NCBI RefSeq assembly: GCF_900624995.1
Contig: NZ_UYXQ01000016.1
Coordinates: 1-64,000 of the forward strand
DNA length: 64,000 bases
Source of the DNA: Pseudomonas antarctica
Lineage (GTDB): Bacteria > Pseudomonadota > Gammaproteobacteria > Pseudomonadales > Pseudomonadaceae
Reading direction: 5' to 3'
Every line of letters begins with the position of its first letter. Position 1 is the first letter of the stretch. The notes beneath the pieces were generated by a model that saw only the letters and a list, made by a program, of their open reading frames with translations, did not search any database and was not told the origin of the DNA. Positions 8,468 through 18,080 of this stretch are shown one piece after another. A program made the translations under genes and the position numbers.

Positions 8468-10053
8468 GCGGTTTCATCCACCCAGCGTTGTTCCAGGCCG
8501 GTTCTTGGCCCGCGCGGTGGGGTGCCGAGGTGGCAATCCAGGTCGCCGACGTTGAGGCCCGAAGTCACCAGACGTTCACGCAAGCTGCCCAGATGGCTTT
8601 CGATCAAACTGGCAGTAAACGGCCGAGTCGCCCATAGCTGGCTGGACAGTTTGCCCTGTGTCAGTTGCGCCTGAACCTGCAGTGGCCCCAGCGGCTCCAT
8701 GTCGAACGCCAGCTCGACGCGCCAGAGCATCTGCTTGGGGTCTTTCTTGTCTTTGCGCTCGGGCTGATCTTTATCCGGGGCCGGTTCTTCGCGTTGGAAC
8801 TTGACCTGCAACGGCACGATGTCCTGCAGGGTGCGCATGGGGATTTCCAGCTGCCAGGTGGTTTGCAGACGGCCATCGGCGGTGGTGCCGGTCTGTTCCA
8901 GGCTCGACAGCTGGTGGCTCTGCAGGCGCGAAATCGCCCCGGCGGCCAGGCGCAGCAGGTTTTGCAGGTCACCTTCGCCTTCCAATTTCGCCATCAGCCG
9001 CTCCGGCAGCGGGAAACCGGCGGGTATCTGCTTGGCGCTCACCTGGCCGAGCGTGTTCAGCGGGCTGCGCACAAAGTTGGGTAACACCTGGGCCAGTGTA
9101 TTGGCGGCCAGGATCGCATTCAGATTAGTGCTGGCGGGCAGCGCCGGCAGCAGGTCGGCGACCAGGCGCAACAGCGCGCCCTTCATGTCCAGTGGCGGGA
9201 TTTGCGGGTTTTGCCCGGCAAGTAATTTAGCTTCTAAAAAGGCACCGCTGTTCTGTATCACTTGCGCCAACACCTTGGGGTTGCTGACTTGGGCGAGGTC
9301 GGGCAAGGCCGCGAGTAAACGCTCGGCAGCCGCGCGCAGGTCGGCTGAGGTGCTGTCGCCACGGGGCAGGTTTTGCAGGGCCGTGAAGACCGCATCCAGC
9401 GAGCCCTGGCGGCTTTGCTGAGTCGATAGCTGTTGTGTGACGGCCAACTGATCCTTGAGCCCGCTCAACGGCACGAAGTTCAAGGTCTGCGCGTTCTGCA
9501 CTACGGCGCTGAGCAAGCTGGCGACCCGCAGCGGCTGCGGGCTTTCCAACGTCAGCGTGGCACCGGCGAGGGCGTTATTGAGCACGGTAACCAGCGAGCG
9601 GTAGATGGCCGGTTGCGTGGTGCCCTGCGGCAGCATTTGGGTGGTCAGCACCTTGGCTTGCAACAGCGTGCCCACCGGGATTTGCGTGGTATCGATGCGG
9701 GTGAGGGCGGCCACATTGGCGCTCAAGGCTTGCTGCAAGGTGATGGTCAGGTTACCGGCCGGGGTCTGGCTCACTGCCACGTTACTGCCTAACGGCAAAG
9801 GCTGGGCGCTGCTGGCTTGTACCAGGGTCTGGCGGCCGCCTTCGAGGGTCAACTTCAGCAACAGCTGAAAGGCATCGCCGCCTTGTTTAAGCGCGATCAC
9901 CTCAGCGTTGGCGGTTTTTCCTGGGTCGATCAGTCCGGTCTGCGGTTCCAGCAGTTTCAGCAACTCACCGCTCGGCGGCAGCGGGGTAGGCGCGGGCGCG
10001 GGCGCGGGCACCGGGGCTGGAGGCAGCGTAGGAAGGTTGATCTCACCGGTCAT
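8464..10053 (-). CDS. FliK-like flagellar hook-length control protein
   Basis: This 529-residue protein has a Pro/Ala-rich N-terminus (LPPAPVPAPAPAPTPLPP), a long Gln/Ala/Leu-rich middle and a C-terminal Flg_hook domain (about residues 400-500: LWRVELAFDMEPLGPLQVQAQLTQG, then LRERLVTSGLNVGDLDCHLG). FliK proteins measure hook length and trigger the switch in FlhB's substrate specificity. Here the partner gene downstream encodes an isolated FlhB-like C-terminal domain and overlaps by four bases. No other flagellar genes are in the window, so this may be a second, FliK-related copy rather than the one in the main flagellar cluster. It is divergent from ccmA. Confidence 0.82.
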   Translation of the reverse strand: MTGEINLPTLPPAPVPAPAPAPTPLPPSGELLKLLEPQTGLIDPGKTANAEVIALKQGGDAFQLLLKLTLEGGRQTLVQASSAQPLPLGSNVAVSQTPAGNLTITLQQALSANVAALTRIDTTQIPVGTLLQAKVLTTQMLPQGTTQPAIYRSLVTVLNNALAGATLTLESPQPLRVASLLSAVVQNAQTLNFVPLSGLKDQLAVTQQLSTQQSRQGSLDAVFTALQNLPRGDSTSADLRAAAERLLAALPDLAQVSNPKVLAQVIQNSGAFLEAKLLAGQNPQIPPLDMKGALLRLVADLLPALPASTNLNAILAANTLAQVLPNFVRSPLNTLGQVSAKQIPAGFPLPERLMAKLEGEGDLQNLLRLAAGAISRLQSHQLSSLEQTGTTADGRLQTTWQLEIPMRTLQDIVPLQVKFQREEPAPDKDQPERKDKKDPKQMLWRVELAFDMEPLGPLQVQAQLTQGKLSSQLWATRPFTASLIESHLGSLRERLVTSGLNVGDLDCHLGTPPRGPRTGLEQRWVDETA

Positions 10054-10253
10054 CGTGCGCGTCGTCTCTGGGGAAATTGCCCTCTTTAGAGTAGGGCATC
10101 ACATGTATAATGCCGCCCGTCTGCAAAGAGAGCGGTAAAAACCTCACAACTATTTGATCCAGCTCTCTAAAATCGGTCGCCAAAGCCGTTATTGTGCATC
10201 TCTCTATAACGGCCGCTGCACCGCCGACTTGAACCGTAAAGGCCCGCGATCTC

Positions 10254-10889
10254 TTGACCAGCCCTCTTCTTGAAGCCGTAGCGCTTGCCTGTGAACGCGA
10301 CCTGCGACTGCTGTTCGAACACCTCGAACTGCGTCTGACGGGCGGCGACATGGTGCAAATCAGCGGCCCGAACGGCAGCGGCAAGACCAGTTTGCTGCGC
10401 CTGCTGGCCGGTTTGATGCAGCCGACGGCCGGTGAGGTGCGACTGAGCGGCAAGCCGCTCAACGAACAACGCACGGAGTTGGCCCGCAACCTTGTCTGGA
10501 TCGGCCACGCCGCCGGTATCAAGGACGTGCTCACGCCGGAAGAAAACCTCAGTTGGCTCAGCGCCCTGCATCAACCGGCTTCCCGCGACGCCATCTGGCA
10601 AGCCCTGGCGGCTGTCGGCCTCAAGGGTTTCGAAGACGTGCCGTGCCACACGCTGTCCGCCGGCCAACAGCGCCGCGTGGCCCTGGCGCGTTTGTACTTG
10701 CCCGGCCCGCCTTTGTGGATTCTCGACGAACCCTTCACCGCCCTCGACAAACAAGGTGTCGCCCAACTCGAAGAGCACCTTGCCCGGCACTGCGAGCAGG
10801 GCGGTTTGGTTGTGCTCACGACTCACCACACCCTGACGCGCATGCCTGCCGGTTACCGCGACCTGGACTTGGGCCGGTGGTCGGTATGA
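10254..10889 (+). CDS. ccmA: Heme exporter ATP-binding subunit CcmA
   Basis: The 211-residue ABC ATPase powers CcmABCD, which releases heme-loaded CcmE during cytochrome c maturation. Walker A is GPNGSGKT (about residue 38), the signature is [16 protein letters not shown] and Walker B is LWILDEP. The start is a TTG at 10254 (MTSPLLEAV...), which gives the normal family N-terminus; no in-frame ATG lies before Walker A except deep in the domain. It is the first gene of a nine-gene operon and overlaps ccmB by ATGA. Confidence 0.95.
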   Translation: MTSPLLEAVALACERDLRLLFEHLELRLTGGDMVQISGPNGSGKTSLLRLLAGLMQPTAGEVRLSGKPLNEQRTELARNLVWIGHAAGIKDVLTPEENLSWLSALHQPASRDAIWQALAAVGLKGFEDVPCHTLSAGQQRRVALARLYLPGPPLWILDEPFTALDKQGVAQLEEHLARHCEQGGLVVLTTHHTLTRMPAGYRDLDLGRWSV

Positions 10890-11554
10890 GTGTGTTCGCC
10901 CTGTTGGTCGCCCGTGAAGCGCGCTTGTTGTGCCGTCGCCCGGCTGAATTGGCCAATCCGCTGGTGTTCTTCGCCATTGTCATTGCGCTGTTCCCGCTGG
11001 CGGTCGGTCCCGAGACTAAACTGTTGCAAACCTTGTCCCCTGGGCTGGTGTGGGTGGCCGCGCTTTTATCCGTCCTGCTCTCGCTGGACGGGCTGTTTCG
11101 CAGTGATTTTGAAGACGGTTCCCTGGAGCAGTGGGTCCTTTCGTCGCACCCTTTGCCACTTCTGGTACTGGCCAAGGTACTGGCACACTGGGCTTTTTCC
11201 GGCTTGGCGCTAGTCTTGCTCTCACCGCTGCTGGCGATGATGCTGGGCTTGCCCGTCGAATGCCTGCCAGTATTGCTGTTGTCCTTGTTGCTCGGTACGC
11301 CGGTGCTCAGCATGTTGGGGGCGGTGGGCGCAGCGTTGACCGTCGGTTTGAAGCGGGGCGGCCTGTTGCTGGCCCTGCTGATTCTGCCTTTGTATATCCC
11401 GGTGTTGATCCTGGGCAGCGGCGCTATGCAGGCCGCACTCATGGGCATGCCGGCGACCGGTTACCTGCTGTGGCTTGGCAGCCTGACCGCCCTGGCGGTA
11501 ACCCTGACACCCTTTGCTATAGCGGCTGGCCTGAAGATCAGCGTCGGCGAATAA
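10886..11554 (+). CDS. ccmB: Heme exporter membrane subunit CcmB
   Basis: The 222-residue integral membrane protein has six hydrophobic segments and begins [21 protein letters not shown], as CcmB proteins do. It is the permease-like partner of CcmA in the CcmABCD complex in the inner membrane. Its start overlaps the ccmA stop by four bases. A longer upstream extension in the same frame is only the shadow of ccmA. The following ccmC starts 74 bases later, the largest gap in the operon. Confidence 0.95.
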   Translation: MSVFALLVAREARLLCRRPAELANPLVFFAIVIALFPLAVGPETKLLQTLSPGLVWVAALLSVLLSLDGLFRSDFEDGSLEQWVLSSHPLPLLVLAKVLAHWAFSGLALVLLSPLLAMMLGLPVECLPVLLLSLLLGTPVLSMLGAVGAALTVGLKRGGLLLALLILPLYIPVLILGSGAMQAALMGMPATGYLLWLGSLTALAVTLTPFAIAAGLKISVGE

Positions 11555-11628
11555 TGAGGTCTGGTTAAGGGGTAACCCTGGCCAGTAAAGACCCTGAGAG
11601 CTTCTTGCCAAGACAAGAGGCCACCGTG

Positions 11629-12396
11629 ATGGAAACAGCAATGAACTGGACCTGGTTTCACAAGCTCGGCTCGCCCAAATGGTTTTACGGCATCAGCGGC
11701 AAGCTGCTGCCGTGGTTGAGCGTCGCCGCCGCGTTGCTGATCGGCATCGGCCTGGTCTGGGGGCTGGCCTTCGCGCCGCCGGACTACCAGCAAGGCAACA
11801 GCTTTCGCATCATCTATATCCACGTGCCTGCGGCGATGCTGGCGCAGTCCTGCTACGTGATGCTGGCCGTGTGCGGCGTGGTCGGGCTGGTGTGGAAGAT
11901 GAAGCTGGCCGACGTGGCCCTGCAATGCGCCGCGCCCATCGGCGCGTGGATGACCGCCGTGGCGCTGGTCACCGGCGCGATCTGGGGCAAACCGACCTGG
12001 GGCTCGTGGTGGGTGTGGGATGCACGCCTCACGTCGATGCTGATCCTGCTGTTCCTGTACTTCGGCCTGATCGCCCTGGGCAATGCCATCAGCAACCGCG
12101 ACAGCGCCGCCAAAGCCTGCGCGGTACTGGCCATCGTCGGTGTGATCAATATCCCCATCATCAAGTACTCGGTGGAGTGGTGGAACACCCTGCACCAGGG
12201 CGCCACCTTCACCCTCACCGAAAAGCCGGCCATGCCCGTGGAAATGTGGGCGCCGCTGCTGCTGATGGTGCTGGGTTTCTACTGTTTCTTCGGCGCCGTG
12301 CTGCTGATGCGCATGCGCCTGGAAGTGCTCAAGCGTGAAGCCCGCGCCAGTTGGGTCAAGGCCCAAGTGCAAACCTGCCTGGGAGCGCGTGGATGA
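11629..12396 (+). CDS. ccmC: Heme transport/ligation protein CcmC
   Basis: The 255-residue six-helix membrane protein passes heme to the chaperone CcmE. The tryptophan-rich periplasmic WWD motif is visible as [17 protein letters not shown], with axial histidines expected in [11 protein letters not shown] and [12 protein letters not shown] chose the ATG at 11629 because AGAGG lies eight bases upstream; MNWTWFHKL at 11641 is an alternative. The stop overlaps the ccmD start (ATGA). Confidence 0.96.
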   Translation: METAMNWTWFHKLGSPKWFYGISGKLLPWLSVAAALLIGIGLVWGLAFAPPDYQQGNSFRIIYIHVPAAMLAQSCYVMLAVCGVVGLVWKMKLADVALQCAAPIGAWMTAVALVTGAIWGKPTWGSWWVWDARLTSMLILLFLYFGLIALGNAISNRDSAAKACAVLAIVGVINIPIIKYSVEWWNTLHQGATFTLTEKPAMPVEMWAPLLLMVLGFYCFFGAVLLMRMRLEVLKREARASWVKAQVQTCLGARG

Positions 12397-12569
12397 GTTT
12401 TGCTTCTTTCAGTGATTTTCTCGCCATGGGCCATCATGGCCTGTATGTCTGGACGGCCTATGGCATCTGCCTGGCAGTGCTGGCCCTCAACGTCGCCGCG
12501 CCGATCCTGGCCCGCAAGCGTTACCTGCAACAAGAGGCGCGTCGTTTGCGCCGGGAGACCGAAAAGTGA
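12393..12569 (+). CDS. ccmD: Small heme-maturation subunit CcmD
   Basis: The 58-residue protein has one transmembrane helix (about residues 18-40) and a basic cytoplasmic tail ([18 protein letters not shown]), as in CcmD. It stabilises the CcmABC-CcmE complex and helps release holo-CcmE. It overlaps ccmC upstream and ccmE downstream by four bases each, so its position in the operon is fully conserved. A longer upstream reading in the same frame is a shadow of ccmC. Confidence 0.93.
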   Translation: MSFASFSDFLAMGHHGLYVWTAYGICLAVLALNVAAPILARKRYLQQEARRLRRETEK

Positions 12570-13033
12570 ATCCGCTGCGTAGAAAGCGTCTGTTGATCAT
12601 CCTGGCCATCCTGGCAGGTGTGAGTATTGCCGTGGGCCTGGCGATGAGCGCCCTGCGGGAGAACATCAACCTGTTCTACACCCCGACTCAGATCGCCAAT
12701 GGCGAAGCGCCCGTCGACACACGCATCCGCGCCGGTGGCATGGTGGAGAAGGGCTCGCTCAAGCGCTCCGGTGATTCGCTGGATGTGACCTTCGTGGTCA
12801 CCGACTTCAACAAGGCCGTGACCATCACCTATCGCGGCATCCTCCCGGACCTGTTCCGCGAAGGCCAGGGCATCGTTGCCCTGGGCAAGCTCAACGCCGA
12901 CGGCGTCGTGGTCGCCGATGAAGTGCTGGCCAAGCACGATGAGAAATACATGCCGCCGGAAGTCACCAAGGCCTTGAAAGACAGCGGCCAATCCGCCCCG
13001 AGCGCAACTTCACAACCTGCCAAGGAGGGCTAA
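12566..13033 (+). CDS. ccmE: Heme chaperone CcmE
   Basis: The 155-residue periplasmic protein is anchored by an N-terminal helix ([19 protein letters not shown]). It binds heme covalently through the histidine in [13 protein letters not shown] (about residue 124) and delivers it to CcmF. The beta-barrel core includes [16 protein letters not shown] and [16 protein letters not shown]. Translation starts at a GTG overlapping the ccmD stop. The C-terminal tail is Ser/Ala/Gln-rich and probably flexible. Confidence 0.96.
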   Translation: MNPLRRKRLLIILAILAGVSIAVGLAMSALRENINLFYTPTQIANGEAPVDTRIRAGGMVEKGSLKRSGDSLDVTFVVTDFNKAVTITYRGILPDLFREGQGIVALGKLNADGVVVADEVLAKHDEKYMPPEVTKALKDSGQSAPSATSQPAKEG

Positions 13034-13036
13034 GCC

Positions 13037-15025
13037 ATGACGTCCGCACTGTTTATTCCGGAGTTGGGCCAGTTGGCGATGATCCTCGCCCTGTGCTTTG
13101 CCGTCGTCCAGGCCGTGGTGCCGTTGCTTGGCGCCTGGCGCGGCGACCGCCTGTGGATGAGCCTGGCGCAGCCGGCCGCCTGGGGCCAGTTTGCGTTCCT
13201 GCTGTTCGCGTTTGGTTGCCTGACCTACGCTTTCATGACCGACGATTTTTCCGTCGCCTATGTCGCCAACAACTCCAACAGCGCCTTGCCGTGGTACTAC
13301 AAGTTCAGCGCCGTGTGGGGCGCTCACGAGGGCTCTTTGCTGCTATGGGCGTTGATCCTCGGCGGCTGGACCTTCGCGGTCTCAGTGTTCTCGCGCCAAC
13401 TGCCGCAAGTCATGCTGGCGCGGGTGCTGGCGGTGATGGGCATGATCAGCATCGGTTTCCTGTTGTTCCTGATCATGACCTCCAACCCGTTCAGCCGCAT
13501 GCTGCCGCAGATCCCGGTGGACGGGCATGATCTGAACCCGCTGCTGCAGGACATCGGCCTGATCGTGCACCCGCCGATGCTCTACATGGGGTACGTCGGT
13601 TTCTCGGTGGCCTTCGCCTTCGCCATCGCCGCCTTGCTCGGCGGGCGCCTCGATGCGGCCTGGGCGCGCTGGTCGCGGCCGTGGACCATCGTCGCCTGGG
13701 CCTTTCTCGGTATCGGCATCACCTTGGGCTCGTGGTGGGCCTATTACGAACTCGGCTGGGGCGGCTGGTGGTTCTGGGACCCGGTGGAAAACGCCTCGTT
13801 CATGCCCTGGCTGGTGGGCACCGCGCTGATTCACTCGCTGGCGGTCACCGAAAAACGCGGGGTGTTCAAAAGCTGGACGGTATTGCTGGCCATCGCCGCA
13901 TTTTCCCTCAGCCTGCTCGGCACCTTCCTCGTGCGTTCGGGTGTGTTGACCTCGGTGCATGCGTTCGCTTCCGACCCTGAGCGTGGCGTGTTCATCCTGA
14001 TCTTCCTGTTGTTTGTGGTCGGCGGCTCACTCACCCTGTTCGCCCTGCGCGCGCCAGTGGTCAAGAGCCACGTCGGCTTTAACCTGTGGTCGCGGGAAAC
14101 CCTGCTGCTGGGCAATAACCTGGTGCTGGTGGTGGCCGCGTCGATGATCCTGCTCGGCACCTTGTACCCGCTGGTGCTGGATGCGTTGAGCGGCGCCAAG
14201 CTGTCCGTCGGCCCGCCGTACTTCAACGCGTTGTTTATCCCGTTGATGGGGCTGTTGATGGTGGTGATGGCGGTCGGCATGCTGGTGCGCTGGAAAGACA
14301 CCCCGGTGAAATGGCTGGTGGGCATGTTGATGCCGGTGCTGCTCGGCAGTGTGGCCCTGGCAGTGATCGCCGGCGTTGCCTACGGCGACTTCAATTGGGC
14401 GGTGCTCGCCACCTTCCTGCTCGCCGCCTGGGTATTGCTGGCCGGCGTGCGCGATATCGCCGACAAGACCCGCCACAAAGGCCTGATCAAAGGCCTGCCA
14501 ACCTTGACCCGCAGCTACTGGGGCATGCAGATCGCCCACATCGGCATCGCCGTGTGCGCCTTGGGCGTGGTGCTCTCCAGCCAGAACAGCGCCGAGCGCG
14601 ACCTGCGCCTGGCGCCGGGCGAGTCCATGGACCTGGCCGGTTACCACTTCATTTTTGAAGGTGCCAAGCACTTCCAAGGGCCGAACTTCACCTCAGACAA
14701 AGGCACCGTTCGTGTCGTGCGCAAGGGGAAAGAAGTGGCCGTGCTGCACCCGGAAAAACGCCTGTACACCGTGCAAAACTCAATGATGACCGAGGCTGGC
14801 ATCGACGCCGGTTTCACCCGCGACCTCTATGTGGCGCTGGGTGAACCGCTGGGCGACGGCGCCTGGGCCGTGCGCGTGCATGTGAAACCGTTTGTGCGCT
14901 GGATCTGGTTCGGCGGCCTGCTTACAGGGTTGGGTGGTTTGCTGGCCGCGCTGGACCGGCGTTATCGGGTCAAGGTCAAGAGCCGGGTGCGTGAAGCCCT
15001 CGGCCTTTCAGGAGCGGCGGCATGA
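13037..15025 (+). CDS. ccmF: Cytochrome c heme lyase subunit CcmF
   Basis: The 662-residue protein has about 15 membrane segments and ligates heme from CcmE to the CxxCH cysteines of apocytochromes c. The WWD heme-handling motif is visible as GWGGWWFWDPVENASFMPW, and histidine ligands are expected in periplasmic loops such as GLIVHPPMLYMGY. It starts three bases after ccmE and overlaps ccmG by ATGA. Length and motif order are those of the Pseudomonas CcmF. It works with CcmH and CcmI. Confidence 0.96.
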   Translation: MTSALFIPELGQLAMILALCFAVVQAVVPLLGAWRGDRLWMSLAQPAAWGQFAFLLFAFGCLTYAFMTDDFSVAYVANNSNSALPWYYKFSAVWGAHEGSLLLWALILGGWTFAVSVFSRQLPQVMLARVLAVMGMISIGFLLFLIMTSNPFSRMLPQIPVDGHDLNPLLQDIGLIVHPPMLYMGYVGFSVAFAFAIAALLGGRLDAAWARWSRPWTIVAWAFLGIGITLGSWWAYYELGWGGWWFWDPVENASFMPWLVGTALIHSLAVTEKRGVFKSWTVLLAIAAFSLSLLGTFLVRSGVLTSVHAFASDPERGVFILIFLLFVVGGSLTLFALRAPVVKSHVGFNLWSRETLLLGNNLVLVVAASMILLGTLYPLVLDALSGAKLSVGPPYFNALFIPLMGLLMVVMAVGMLVRWKDTPVKWLVGMLMPVLLGSVALAVIAGVAYGDFNWAVLATFLLAAWVLLAGVRDIADKTRHKGLIKGLPTLTRSYWGMQIAHIGIAVCALGVVLSSQNSAERDLRLAPGESMDLAGYHFIFEGAKHFQGPNFTSDKGTVRVVRKGKEVAVLHPEKRLYTVQNSMMTEAGIDAGFTRDLYVALGEPLGDGAWAVRVHVKPFVRWIWFGGLLTGLGGLLAALDRRYRVKVKSRVREALGLSGAAA

Positions 15026-15558
15026 AGCGTTGGTTGATGGTGTTGCCGCTGGCGGCCTTTCTGGTGGTGGCGGTGTTTTTGTATCGCGGTTTGTACCTGG
15101 ACCCGGCCGAGCTGCCTTCGGCGATGATCGGCAAGCCGTTCCCGACGTTCAGCCTGAAGACGGTGCAGGGTGACAAGACTCTGACCCAGGCCGACCTGCT
15201 GGGCAAACCGGCGCTGGTCAACGTGTGGGCGACCTGGTGCATTTCATGCCGCGTCGAACACCCGGTGCTGAACAAACTCGCCGAGAAGGGCGTGGTGATC
15301 TACGGCATCAACTACAAGGACGATAATGCAGCGGCCTTGAAGTGGCTGGCGCAATTCCATAACCCGTATCAGCTGGATATCCGCGATGAAGACGGCAACC
15401 TCGGTTTGAACCTTGGCGTGTACGGTGCCCCGGAAACTTTCTTTATCGATGCCAAGGGCGTGATCCGCGACAAATACGTGGGCGTGATCGACGAAGTGGT
15501 GTGGCGCGAGCAACTGGCCGCCAAGTACCAGGCGCTGGTCGATGAGGCCAAGCCATGA
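15022..15558 (+). CDS. ccmG: Periplasmic thiol:disulfide oxidoreductase CcmG/DsbE
   Basis: The 178-residue thioredoxin-fold protein is anchored by an N-terminal helix (residues about 4-22) and faces the periplasm. The active site is WATWCISCRVEHP, with the usual cis-Pro loop VYGAPETFFID. It keeps the apocytochrome CxxCH or CcmH thiols reduced before heme attachment. It overlaps both ccmF and ccmH by four bases. The CISC dipeptide pair differs from the CEPC or CPTC of some relatives, within family variation. Confidence 0.95.
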   Translation: MKRWLMVLPLAAFLVVAVFLYRGLYLDPAELPSAMIGKPFPTFSLKTVQGDKTLTQADLLGKPALVNVWATWCISCRVEHPVLNKLAEKGVVIYGINYKDDNAAALKWLAQFHNPYQLDIRDEDGNLGLNLGVYGAPETFFIDAKGVIRDKYVGVIDEVVWREQLAAKYQALVDEAKP

Positions 15559-16028
15559 AGCGTCTGTTAGCCGCTGCTGTTCTCGCACTGGGATTGGTCG
15601 GTGTGGCCCACGCCGCCATCGACACCTACGAGTTCGCCAAGGACGGTGACCGCGAGCGTTTTCGCGAACTGACCAAGGAACTGCGCTGCCCCAAGTGCCA
15701 GAACCAGGACATCGCCGACTCCAACGCGCCCATCGCCGCCGACTTGCGCAAAGAGATCTTCCGCATGTTGGGGGAGGGCAAGGACAACCAGCAGATCATC
15801 GACTTCATGGTCGACCGCTACGGCGATTTTGTGCGCTACAAACCGGCCCTCACCGGCAAGACCGCGCTGCTCTGGTTCGGCCCTGCCGGGCTGTTGTTAG
15901 CCGGTGTGGTGGTCATGGCCGTGATCGTCCGCCGTCGCCGCGCCGCACCCACCGATGGGTCCGACGCACTATCCCCCGAAGAGCGTAAGCGCCTCGACCA
16001 ATTGCTGGACACCAAGACTGATGATTGA
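15555..16028 (+). CDS. ccmH: Cytochrome c maturation protein CcmH (CycL)
   Basis: The 157-residue precursor has a cleavable signal peptide ending at ...GVAHA, a periplasmic domain with the redox motif [19 protein letters not shown], and one C-terminal transmembrane helix. It reduces or holds apocytochrome c thiols for the CcmF lyase. This is the short, CycL-type CcmH; the TPR part that is fused in E. coli CcmH is encoded separately by the next gene, ccmI, which overlaps by eight bases. Confidence 0.95.
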   Translation: MKRLLAAAVLALGLVGVAHAAIDTYEFAKDGDRERFRELTKELRCPKCQNQDIADSNAPIAADLRKEIFRMLGEGKDNQQIIDFMVDRYGDFVRYKPALTGKTALLWFGPAGLLLAGVVVMAVIVRRRRAAPTDGSDALSPEERKRLDQLLDTKTDD

Positions 16029-17211
16029 TTTTTGGCTCGCAGCAGGGTTGCTGCTCCTGATTGCCCTGAGTTTCCTGTTAATCCCTGTACTGCGCGGCCG
16101 CCGCGCCCAGCGTGAAGAGGATCGCACCGCGCTGAACGTGGCGCTCTACCAGGAACGCGTGGCCGAGTTGCAAGTGCAGCAAGATGAAGGCGTGCTCAAT
16201 GCCGCGCAACTTGACACCGGCCGCGCCGAAGCGGCCCGCGAATTGTTGGCCGACACCGAAGGTGTGGAAAAACCTCGCGAATCGCGCTTGGGTAAGCCGT
16301 TGCCTTTCTTGGCGGCTTTTCTCGTGCCGATTTTGGGCGTTGCGCTGTACCTGCATTACGGGTCCAGCGACAAGGTCGAACTGACCCGCGAATTCTCTCA
16401 GCCGCCGGTGTCCATGCAAGACATGACCCAGCGTCTGGAACGCGCCGCAGCGGCCCAGCCGGATTCGCCAGAAGGCCTGTACTTCCTTGGCCGCGCCTAC
16501 ATGGCCCAGGACCGCTCGGCCGATGCAGCCAACGTCTTCGAACGCACCGTGGCCCTGGCTGGCCGCCAGCCGGAACTGCTCGGCCAATGGGCTCAGGCGC
16601 AGTACTTTGCCGACAACAAGCAGTGGTCGCCCAAGGTACAGGCGCTGACCGATGAAGCCTTGAAGCTGGACCCGAAGGAAGTCACCAGCCTTGGCCTGCT
16701 GGGTATTGCCGCCTTTGAAGGCCAGCGCTATCAGGAGGCTATCGACTACTGGAACCGCCTGCTGGCGCAATTGCCAGCGCAAGATAACTCCCGTGTCGCG
16801 CTGCAAGGCGGGATTGATCGCGCAGCGGAAAAACTCAAGGAGAGCGGTGGCACTGTCGCTCAAGCGCCTAAGACTGTTCTGAAAGTACGTGTAGACCTGT
16901 CCGCCGAGGTGAAGGCCAAAGCCCTGCCAACCGACAGCGTCTTCATCTTTGCCCGCGCGGTCTCCGGCCCACCGGCGCCTTTGGCGGCCAAGCGCGTCAC
17001 TGTCGCGCAGTTGCCGGTTACCGTTGAGCTGGGCGATGCGGACGCGATGATGCCGCAGTTGAAACTGTCGAACTTCCCAGAAGTCCAACTGGTTGCGCGC
17101 ATATCCCGGGCCGGTCAACCGACCACTGGCGAGTGGATCGGCCGCAGCCAACCCTTGGCCAGCACTACCACTGCCTTGCAGAAGCTGACCATCGACAGTC
17201 CGGACAAGTAA
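16021..17211 (+). CDS. ccmI: Cytochrome c maturation protein CcmI (CycH)
   Basis: The 396-residue protein begins with a membrane helix ([24 protein letters not shown]), a cytoplasmic loop, a second helix near residue 95, and then periplasmic TPR repeats ([27 protein letters not shown] and following). It captures apocytochrome c C-termini and presents them to CcmF/CcmH. The ATG at 16021 overlaps ccmH by eight bases. The last 130 residues form a CcmI-specific beta-rich domain. It is the last ccm gene of the operon. Confidence 0.94.
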   Translation: MIDFWLAAGLLLLIALSFLLIPVLRGRRAQREEDRTALNVALYQERVAELQVQQDEGVLNAAQLDTGRAEAARELLADTEGVEKPRESRLGKPLPFLAAFLVPILGVALYLHYGSSDKVELTREFSQPPVSMQDMTQRLERAAAAQPDSPEGLYFLGRAYMAQDRSADAANVFERTVALAGRQPELLGQWAQAQYFADNKQWSPKVQALTDEALKLDPKEVTSLGLLGIAAFEGQRYQEAIDYWNRLLAQLPAQDNSRVALQGGIDRAAEKLKESGGTVAQAPKTVLKVRVDLSAEVKAKALPTDSVFIFARAVSGPPAPLAAKRVTVAQLPVTVELGDADAMMPQLKLSNFPEVQLVARISRAGQPTTGEWIGRSQPLASTTTALQKLTIDSPDK

Positions 17212-17226
17212 CTTGAGGAAACGCCT

Positions 17227-17622
17227 ATGACCGCATTCGCACGCATCACCTTGCTCAGCCTGGTACTCGGCTTGAGCGCTTGTGCGGTCCACCGGCCACC
17301 TCCCGCGCCCACCGGGCCGACCATCCCACCGTCGGGCCCCTCGAGCCAGCCGGGCACCCAGCCTTCCGGCCCGGCAACCCCGTCGCCGAAAGCGCTGCCG
17401 AGCAAATCGCCGACCTTCGCCCCGCCACCGGGCGCCGCCAGCCACTGGGACGGCAAGATGCAGGTGTATGTACTGGAAGAACAGCCCGACACCTTCTACC
17501 GCCAGCGCACTTACTACCGCTGGAGCAACGGCTGGGGCCGCTCCATCAGCCCGAACGGGCCATGGGAAGAGACCGACGTGCACGGCGTGCCGCCGGGGTT
17601 GAGCAAGCAGTACGCGCAATGA
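17227..17622 (+). CDS. Proline-rich small lipoprotein
   Basis: The 131-residue precursor has a lipobox at LSAC (Cys19), so it is a predicted lipoprotein. A Pro/Ser/Gly-rich linker (about residues 24-70) is followed by a compact C-terminal domain, MQVYVLEEQPDTFYRQRTYYRWSNGWGRSISPNGPWEE, rich in Tyr and Trp. I do not recognise a characterised family. It follows ccmI by 15 bases and ends at a strong terminator, so it is probably transcribed as the last gene of the ccm operon, although it is not a known Ccm component. Confidence 0.82.
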   Translation: MTAFARITLLSLVLGLSACAVHRPPPAPTGPTIPPSGPSSQPGTQPSGPATPSPKALPSKSPTFAPPPGAASHWDGKMQVYVLEEQPDTFYRQRTYYRWSNGWGRSISPNGPWEETDVHGVPPGLSKQYAQ

Positions 17623-17623
17623 C

Positions 17624-17653
17624 AAAAGGCGACCTGGATAGGTCGCCTTTTTT
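17624..17653 (+). terminator. Intrinsic terminator of the ccm operon
   Basis: The stem AGGCGACC / GGTCGCCT with a six-base loop is preceded by A's and followed by TTTTTT. It lies directly after the stop of the lipoprotein gene and is a textbook Rho-independent terminator. Confidence 0.92.
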
Positions 17654-17697
17654 GTTTTCGATGTGCACTGCTATCTCTCAAGCCCTGGGAAGCCAAT

Positions 17698-17787
17698 GTA
17701 GGCGCCGGGCTTGCCCGCGATGGCGGCCTATCAGCCAGACATTTGTTGCCTGACCCACCGCCATCGCAGGCAAGCCAGCTCCCGCAG
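17698..17787. repeat. REPIN-like inverted REP pair
   Basis: Two inverted REP cores face each other: GCGCCGGGCTTGCCCGCGAT... on the left and ...ATCGCAGGCAAGCCAGCTCCCGC on the right, about 30 bases apart. This is the doublet (REPIN) architecture mobilised by RAYT transposases such as the one at 36902-37360. Confidence 0.75.
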
Positions 17788-17803
17788 AAGATCGCTTCAG
17801 CCA

Positions 17804-18080
17804 TTAAGCGATGGGACACTCCCGCTTCAGCGCTTGATCCACCAACAACTGCGCAATCTCAATCATCTGCACCACCGCCATCACCTGTTGCGGCCAGAGC
17901 CATCCAGATGCTCGGCACAGTCGTACGCACACACGGTCGCGGATTCCAGCATCTCGCTGGCATTGCTCAAGGCCTCTTCGGTGCTGAGGCCGGGACGGAC
18001 GGTGAAGATGATAGTGGGTGGAGATTGTTGGGTGTCATCCGAGGAGGATGGTGGGGGGGGTTAGGTGTGACCTTTTTCAT
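17804..18080 (-). pseudogene. DUF6124 (DUF3077) family gene with two frameshifts
   Basis: From the ATG at 18080 the reading begins MKKVTPNPP, the typical start of this Pseudomonas family, and then breaks in a run of eight C's (18053-18060). With one base added there, it continues SDDTQQSPPTIIFTVRPG and EEALSNASEMLESATVCAYD. A second one-base loss near 17892-17898 separates this from MAVVQMIEIAQLLVDQAL, which ends at a TAA at 17804. Together the three pieces match the whole family pattern, so this is one broken gene. The family consists of small soluble proteins of unknown function. Sequencing error at the homopolymer is a possible alternative. A minus-strand terminator and structured repeats lie upstream. 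Confidence 0.75.

Noticed and set aside
16078..17625. A 515-codon minus-strand frame opposite ccmI
   Set aside because: It is a shadow of ccmI and the lipoprotein gene, without start signals or homology pattern.
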